A stretch of DNA of 38,002 nt. It comes from an uncultured Pedobacter sp. (GTDB lineage Bacteria; Bacteroidota; Bacteroidia; Sphingobacteriales; Sphingobacteriaceae). A program made the translations under genes and the position numbers. Of the stretch, positions 33,436 to 38,002 are shown piece by piece. Each line of letters starts with the position of its first letter. Positions within the stretch are counted from its first letter, which is position 1. The notes beneath the pieces were generated by a model, which was given only the letters and a program-made list of their open reading frames with translations, searched no databases and had not been told where the DNA came from. Where the stretch lies: the NCBI GenBank assembly GCA_946478755.1, contig CAMLDJ010000022.1, positions 1 through 38,002 of the forward strand. Direction: 5' to 3'.

Positions 33436-34575
33436 CTAAAAAGTATTGCTCATCTGAAACATCGGCAAATACATGGCAATGAGAATAACCCCTACGGCCA
33501 ATCCCAGGAAAATAATAATCAAAGGTTCCAGTAATCCACTGATGGCATTTGTTTTATATTCCACCTCTTCGGTATATTGTTGCGAAAGCTGCTCAAAGAA
33601 ATACTCCAGGCGGTTTACCTCTTCTGCAATCCGGATCATCTGAATAAATTTGGCCGGATAAAATGCATGTTTACCAAGCGCTTCAGAAAGACTGCTCCCC
33701 ACCAAAATCTCTTTTTCAGCAGTCATGAGCGACTGCTCTATGGGATAAAAGGCAATCATCTGGCGTACCATCTCCAGTGCCTGCAAAAGTGGCGTAGAAG
33801 TCCCGGTCAGTAAACGCATGGTATTGGCAAAACGGGCCAGATATATCTTCGCTGCAATATCCCCTACAATGGGAATTCTTAACAAGGCAAGCGTACTGAA
33901 TTTTCTGAACCATAACTTTTTCCGGTTGAAAAAGTAAAAAAAGAGCAACCCTGCTAAAATAATCACTAACAGAAAAATATACTCATCAAACCATTGAGAA
34001 AAACGAAGTATAAGTGCGGTAATATAAGGCAACTTGCCACCGAAACGTTTAAATACATCGGCAAACATAGGAACCACAAATTTGATCATAAAGAATATCG
34101 CCGCAAATGAAGTACTCAAAACCAGCAGAGGATAGGTAACTGCACCAAGAATCTTCCTGCGTTGGGAGATCCTGGATTTATAATACTTGGCCAGTTCTCC
34201 CAACACCTCTCCCAGCCGTCCCGTTTCCTCTCCGATACGGATACTAAAATATTCATACCGGCTGAACTTATGCTGAGATTCGAGTGTCTGTGAGAGGGAC
34301 TGCCCTTTGATCACACTTTGCTGGATAGCAGAAAAAAGCACCTTATCTTTATCGGAGCGATATGAGCTCGAAGTAAGTTCCAGTGCAGTCCTGATATCGA
34401 TGCCCGAGCGTATCAATGTTCCAAGCTCATTGTAAAAACTTTCCTTTTTCTTATCAGGAAGCTGCCCGTCACCAAAGGAAATATCCTTGTTCATAAAATC
34501 AAAGGGATTAGTGCCTTTGTTTTTTTTAACCGTTTTCTTTTTGGTCTGATAAGCAGAAATGTCTATTGAAGCCAT
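33436..34575 (-). CDS. gspF: Inner-membrane platform protein GspF (PilC type)
   Basis: 379 aa from MASIDISAY, one base after the stop of the GspJ-like gene (TAAaATG); the frame extends 18 codons further upstream. Two T2SSF domains are visible: the first around FYNELGTLIRSGIDIRTALEL...RIGEETGRLGEVLGELAKYY, the second around FANTMRLLTGTSTPLLQALEMV...IRIAEEVNRLEYFFEQLSQQY. Transmembrane helices follow each domain (VTYPLLVLSTSFAAIFFMIKFVVP; a central pair near FLLVIILAGLLFFYFF; a C-terminal one, EPLIIIFLGLAVGVILIAMYLP). The N-terminal 60 residues are Lys-rich. GspF links the ATPase to pseudopilin extraction. Last gene of the pseudopilin operon. Confidence 0.95.
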   Translation of the reverse strand: MASIDISAYQTKKKTVKKNKGTNPFDFMNKDISFGDGQLPDKKKESFYNELGTLIRSGIDIRTALELTSSSYRSDKDKVLFSAIQQSVIKGQSLSQTLESQHKFSRYEYFSIRIGEETGRLGEVLGELAKYYKSRISQRRKILGAVTYPLLVLSTSFAAIFFMIKFVVPMFADVFKRFGGKLPYITALILRFSQWFDEYIFLLVIILAGLLFFYFFNRKKLWFRKFSTLALLRIPIVGDIAAKIYLARFANTMRLLTGTSTPLLQALEMVRQMIAFYPIEQSLMTAEKEILVGSSLSEALGKHAFYPAKFIQMIRIAEEVNRLEYFFEQLSQQYTEEVEYKTNAISGLLEPLIIIFLGLAVGVILIAMYLPMFQMSNTF

Positions 34576-34576
34576 T

Positions 34577-35053
34577 TTATCTAAATAAATCGTGAGCACT
34601 ATATTTTTTATGGAACCCAAGCGGCACACTCACCATGCTATCCAGTTGAATAACGAAACGTATTTCGTCCAAGGTATCTGATTGTACCGCCTCTCGACCC
34701 TCAAAAAAAGAAACAAAATGTGATGGTGCTACCTTAAAAGTGTCAACATGCAACCTGTTGATTTCGCGCGTAATACATCCGCCCCTGAATTTGTAATCTA
34801 CTTTGGAACTGTCTGATACGATCTCAATGCCCTCTTCTCCATAAAGAATATATTTTCCGTTCAGAAAATCCTTTTCAAGCACATGCCTCAGAGACAGCAC
34901 CACATCAGCGGATTCATTTTGACGGCCAAAAGTTTTATAGTAATTCCCAATCAATCCATATGCAGTATAACATACCGTAATAGCGATGGCAGAGAGCAAC
35001 ATGGCCAATGTTACCTCCATAAGCGTGTAGGCATAAACTTTAAAACCCCTCAT
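34577..35053 (-). CDS. Minor pseudopilin, GspJ-like
   Basis: 158 aa. Leader of eight residues ending VYA, mature start YTLMEVTLAMLLSAIAITVCY with Glu at +5. As in the GspG-like protein, Ala stands at -1 instead of Gly. The C-terminal domain (about 40-158) is beta-rich with a DEIRFVIQLDS strand. Assigned to GspJ by order (K, I, J, then F), size and the membrane-helix pattern; it could also be a PilW-type minor pilin. Overlaps the GspI-like gene by 14 bp. Confidence 0.75.
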   Translation of the reverse strand: MRGFKVYAYTLMEVTLAMLLSAIAITVCYTAYGLIGNYYKTFGRQNESADVVLSLRHVLEKDFLNGKYILYGEEGIEIVSDSSKVDYKFRGGCITREINRLHVDTFKVAPSHFVSFFEGREAVQSDTLDEIRFVIQLDSMVSVPLGFHKKYSAHDLFR

Positions 35054-35402
35054 TGTTTTCTATCGGGTAAAAGCAACGGATATTGCCCAGTAATTTTCCA
35101 CGGTCTCTAGCTTTAATTTCCAGAATCGCTATCCCTGAAACAGCTGAACTTTTGCTGGTGAATTCATAATCTACGCTGTCAATCATCACATGGTCACGCT
35201 CAAATCTTTTGTTTTGTAAGACCTCGTTTTTCAACAGTTCCATTTGATTCATTGCCTGTATTTTTCGATAGGAAACCCCACCGCGGAGCACATTGGAAAA
35301 AAGCCCCATCGCAATAGAAAAAACCACCATGATGATCACCATTGCGATAAGCACTTCGATCAGTGTCGATCCCGCTAATTTCTTTGCGTTCAATTTTCCC
35401 AT
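35040..35402 (-). CDS. Minor pseudopilin, GspI/PilV-like
   Basis: 120 aa. Leader of 11 residues ending LAG, mature start STLIEVLIAMVIIMVVFSIAM with Gly at -1 and Glu at +5: the most canonical processing site of the set. STLIEVLIAM is typical of GspI/PilV proteins. Short C-terminal beta domain (VDYEFTSKSSAVSGIAILEIKA). Overlaps the genes on both sides by 13 and 14 bp. In T2SS, GspI, J and K form the pseudopilus tip complex. Confidence 0.8.
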   Translation of the reverse strand: MGKLNAKKLAGSTLIEVLIAMVIIMVVFSIAMGLFSNVLRGGVSYRKIQAMNQMELLKNEVLQNKRFERDHVMIDSVDYEFTSKSSAVSGIAILEIKARDRGKLLGNIRCFYPIENNEGF

Positions 35403-36628
35403 CTGAGTATCTTTCTGTTGCCCAAAACCCCGGTAAATATGGCCGAGGTGAGGTAAACACGGTTTCTTGCCTTTCTATTTAAGGTCACATCTACCAGAAA
35501 ATTTTCATACAGTGTGGTTGGCGTCTGCATGATAAAACGGTTACAGGAAACCTTTCCTTCTATTTTTATTTTTTTTTCGAGTTTGATCAATCCTGTCGCA
35601 TAGATTTCGCCCTTAACCACTGTTTTTTCACCTAAACCGACCAAGGTCTGTAAGGCCGATCTTTTGGGTTCATAACTGAGTATAATGCCTTCAAAAACAA
35701 CGTTACTGCCTAAAGTAATCTTTGCCTGATCAACTGTTTTCTCCTTGCTGATCAGGACCAGCACTGATGGATAACCGAGCCTGACATCATTCCCTACGAT
35801 GATCGAATCACGCGCAAAAAGCTGACAGTTCCCTTTAAAACCATCGGCAACGACAATGCTTTTTGCATAGATTACAGTGTTATCGAGTTTTGCATCGGCA
35901 GAAATCCGTACCGTAGTGTCCGAATAGAGCATGATCTGACCGGATAGGCTATTGCTTATCTTTGTCAAACGCGACACATCGAATTCTTTTGCAGCAGCAA
36001 AAAATGAAACATGCTCATCGCCCCCTGTTAATGTCGAAAGCGCTGATGGATCAAAATCCAGTTTCTCCTCTATTTCAGTGATCCATTTCTTTTCCAGACC
36101 TCCGAGCGTTCTTTTGCTATCCTGTATCTTTCCATACACCAATTGATCACCTGAATATGGTCTGCTTTCCACATAAGATTTTCTCATCCCCGCTTTGGGT
36201 ACTTCTACATCTCCTGTGATCCGCGTATCGCCGCTAACCGACAAAGGCCGGTCTTCATCACTCAGGTATACCGCTAAAGCATCATTGGCGGTTTCAAGCC
36301 CGATCATAAAACTGCGCTTGAGTGTATCGCCCAGCACGAAACTTTTTACCGTAGCAAGCGTGAAGATCCCCCATTTTTTTTTCGCGATGAGCACACTGTC
36401 TGTTTGATCACCAAAAAGATCCAGGCCTTCTAAACTGTCGCTTGTATTTTCATTTTCAGCAAGCACATAGGCAATGCCCGAGTCCATATTCCTGTTTAGC
36501 CTGGCCATCCGCATTTCTTTCAGGTAGCTTCCCCGATAATGCGCGGCCAACATGATCAGCGATGCACAGATCACCGCAATCAGAAAAGCAACAATTATCG
36601 AGAAATATAGTGCCCCGGCCTTTACCAC
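35390..36628 (-). CDS. GspK/PilX-like pseudopilin with a beta-solenoid-like C-terminal domain
   Basis: 412 aa. Start GTG, overlapping the preceding stop (TAGTG). N-terminus VKAG-ALYFSIIVAFLIAVICASLIMLAAHYRG has the GspK pattern: a G-A-L start, a long helix and no Glu at +5. A first soluble part (about 40-220) ends with a Lys/Glu-rich helix. From about 225 to 370 come short repeated strands (IMLYSDTTVRIS, AKLDNTVIYAKSIVVAD, CQLFARDSIIVGNDVRLG, AKITLGSNVVFEGIIL, TVVKGEIYATGLIKLEKKIKIEGKVS) that look like a bactofilin-type beta-solenoid. GspK normally carries an alpha-helical insertion domain instead. It would sit at the pseudopilus tip and contact cargo. Confidence 0.75.
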   Translation of the reverse strand: MVKAGALYFSIIVAFLIAVICASLIMLAAHYRGSYLKEMRMARLNRNMDSGIAYVLAENENTSDSLEGLDLFGDQTDSVLIAKKKWGIFTLATVKSFVLGDTLKRSFMIGLETANDALAVYLSDEDRPLSVSGDTRITGDVEVPKAGMRKSYVESRPYSGDQLVYGKIQDSKRTLGGLEKKWITEIEEKLDFDPSALSTLTGGDEHVSFFAAAKEFDVSRLTKISNSLSGQIMLYSDTTVRISADAKLDNTVIYAKSIVVADGFKGNCQLFARDSIIVGNDVRLGYPSVLVLISKEKTVDQAKITLGSNVVFEGIILSYEPKRSALQTLVGLGEKTVVKGEIYATGLIKLEKKIKIEGKVSCNRFIMQTPTTLYENFLVDVTLNRKARNRVYLTSAIFTGVLGNRKILRWEN

Positions 36629-37839
36629 TATTTGTTACTCATCTGTTCCTTTAATGCTTTAATTTCTTTCTGCTGGCTGATCATATACAGCGTGAGCTCT
36701 TCAATTTTTTGGAGCAATAATTTGTTCATTTCGCCAAGCTCAATTCCATTTTCTTTTACTTCCGATGCGCTAGGTATGCCAGGCAGGTGTTTATTGGCCC
36801 TGATATAACTTTCTAATCCTTCCACCGTTCCAACGTTGTAACCTTCTTCAAAAACATAATCCGGCCAATTCGTGGCCTCAACTTTTATTTCGTGGGCACG
36901 GATGTTGCCGTTTACTGAAAGTTTTTCACGGGGGGTAGTGGTACCGATGCCTACATTACCATTAGGGTCGATCCTCATCCTTTCCTGATTAGAAAAGGTA
37001 TTAAAACTGATAAATCCACCTGTTCTATCTCCACCTCTGTGGAAATTGATAGAACTGTTTGTTTGTCCATAAAAATTATGTACAATTGAGAAACTTTTCC
37101 CTCCAATTACATCAGTATTAAAACCTTGTGCACCTACAAAAGTTCCGTTTCCGACATCATCTCCTTCAGGTAATCGCCCTAATACCGCACTTAACATTCC
37201 ATTGGGAGTATAATTTGAAATATCCAGTACAGCTCTGGGATTGACTGTTCCTATACCAAGATTACCGTTCCATGCCAGCCTCATTTTTTCTGTTTGGCCA
37301 GCGTAAAAGGATAAAGCTGTTTTATTGCTATGTAAATCCTCAGCAACACTTGCTATCCCGGCCCACTTATCCTCGCCAAGATATCCTGAATAAAACCTTA
37401 GCCCATTTATATCTCCTACATTGAAGGCATTGGTTTTTGAACTAATTACCCAGCCTTTATCTGGAGATTGAACTTCGAGCATTGACTGTGCTACACCCGC
37501 TTTCTTTCCATTCAGCGTTAAATAGGCCTGATTGTTACTGCCCCACGACTGTGTTTCATCTCCCGGATCTCTATGCCACCAAGTCCTTACATCTACACCT
37601 GGAGTAAGAAATGAGCCGTCGATACCGATCCCATCTAACAATGTGGCGCTTGTCCACCCACCACCATCTGCCTTTCGATAAAGCCAAAGTTTATGCATAA
37701 AAGCGTTACTGCTATACCCTGTTTGGCTTGCGATTTCGAGATAATTACCTTGGTTTAGGCCAAGATTTTGGGCACCAGCAAAAAAGGGTATGATTTGAAG
37801 GCAGAATAATGTTACAAATTTGAGAAAAGGTCTATTCAT
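36628..37839 (-). CDS. Tail-fibre-like secreted protein D, coupled to the pseudopilin operon
   Basis: 403 aa. Signal peptide about 1-23 (ends FAGA-Q). A beta-rich N-terminal domain is followed by fibre motifs LGIGTVNPRAVLDISN (about 195) and VGIGTTTPREKLSVNG (about 298), IRAHEIKVE, the type 2 C-terminal domain (WPDYVFEEGYNV, ESYIRANKHLPGIPSA, GELGEM-type turn, LLQKIEELTLYMI) and a short coiled coil. The stop TAG overlaps the GTG start of the GspK-like gene, so this fibre protein and the pseudopilin are made together. That makes it the strongest candidate substrate or surface partner of the machine. The upstream gene is another member of the family, 25 bp away. Confidence 0.87.
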   Translation of the reverse strand: MNRPFLKFVTLFCLQIIPFFAGAQNLGLNQGNYLEIASQTGYSSNAFMHKLWLYRKADGGGWTSATLLDGIGIDGSFLTPGVDVRTWWHRDPGDETQSWGSNNQAYLTLNGKKAGVAQSMLEVQSPDKGWVISSKTNAFNVGDINGLRFYSGYLGEDKWAGIASVAEDLHSNKTALSFYAGQTEKMRLAWNGNLGIGTVNPRAVLDISNYTPNGMLSAVLGRLPEGDDVGNGTFVGAQGFNTDVIGGKSFSIVHNFYGQTNSSINFHRGGDRTGGFISFNTFSNQERMRIDPNGNVGIGTTTPREKLSVNGNIRAHEIKVEATNWPDYVFEEGYNVGTVEGLESYIRANKHLPGIPSASEVKENGIELGEMNKLLLQKIEELTLYMISQQKEIKALKEQMSNK

Positions 37840-37864
37840 TTTTTTACAAATTAAATCATATCTA

Positions 37865-38002
37865 TTATTTCATTTTTTTCTCTATTAAAGAAACCCGCTT
37901 CAACAGTTCGTTGATCGTTTTATCTTTCTCAATCAGGTGCAATGTAAGCTCCTCTAATTTTTTCTGCTGTAAATTCACCACCTCTCCTAACTCCAATCCG
38001 TT
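37865..38002 (-). CDS. Tail-fibre-like protein E, C-terminal 45 residues (runs off the window)
   Basis: Open from the right window edge to TAA at 37867-37865, followed at once by a second stop TAG. The visible residues are the end of the tail-fibre C-terminal domain: NGLELGEVVN, QQKKLEELTLHLIEKDK, then a coiled coil ending IEKKMK. By this motif it is a sixth member of the family in the window. Upstream content is unknown, so the first gene of this operon is not visible. Confidence 0.85.
   Translation of the reverse strand, partial: NGLELGEVVNLQQKKLEELTLHLIEKDKTINELLKRVSLIEKKMK

Overview
The window looks like Bacteroidota, probably Sphingobacteriaceae (Pedobacter/Mucilaginibacter-like). The evidence is RHS proteins with a DUF6443-type N-terminus, tail-fibre-like 'VGIGTTTP' proteins with a characteristic C-terminal coil, AT-rich DNA, and starts that mostly lack a Shine-Dalgarno sequence and often overlap the preceding stop. 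The lineage is an inference. Every confident gene lies on the minus strand, so transcription runs from high to low coordinates. No tRNA, rRNA, CRISPR array or intact insertion sequence was seen.

Layout in transcription order. (1) 38002-33436: a partial tail-fibre-like gene, a complete one, then a GspK-like pseudopilin with a beta-solenoid-like tip, GspI-like and GspJ-like pseudopilins, and the inner-membrane platform GspF. Most of these overlap or abut. (2) 33171-19163: an RHS module, made of a membrane-anchored OmpH/Skp-like protein, a lipoprotein, a 1943-aa SpvB/TcB-like protein, a 1388-aa RHS-core protein with a 226-aa unique tip, and four small genes that are immunity candidates. It ends in a good terminator. 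(3) 18785-12721: a compact operon of major pseudopilin GspG, prepilin peptidase, ATPase GspE, secretin GspD, a GspL/PilM-like protein and a GspM/PilO-like protein. (4) 12649-11933: decayed gene remnants. (5) 11887-8529: three tail-fibre-like genes. (6) 8337-526: a second RHS module (SpvB/TcB-like plus RHS core with a 205-aa tip), followed by two small membrane proteins that are immunity candidates. (7) 1-525: mostly non-coding, with hairpins, a possible 43-aa peptide and the end of a plus-strand reading frame.

My reading is that this is one functional super-locus. It pairs a type II secretion/type IV pilus-like machine (D, E, F, G, I, J, K, L, M and peptidase; no recognisable GspC, GspH or GspN) with its candidate cargo. 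The cargo would be Sec-exported two-chain RHS 'cocoon' proteins with variable tips, and fibrous tail-fibre-like proteins. The physical link is strong: a tail-fibre gene is translationally coupled to a pseudopilin gene. A regulatory link is suggested by a three-box element (TTTTGAAGTGA, a second copy 21 bp away, and TTTGACGAACGAT 15 bp further) with the same geometry upstream of the GspG operon, the RHS module and the tail-fibre cluster, plus a weaker fourth copy. Secretion of RHS and tail-fibre proteins by this machine is inferred, not shown.
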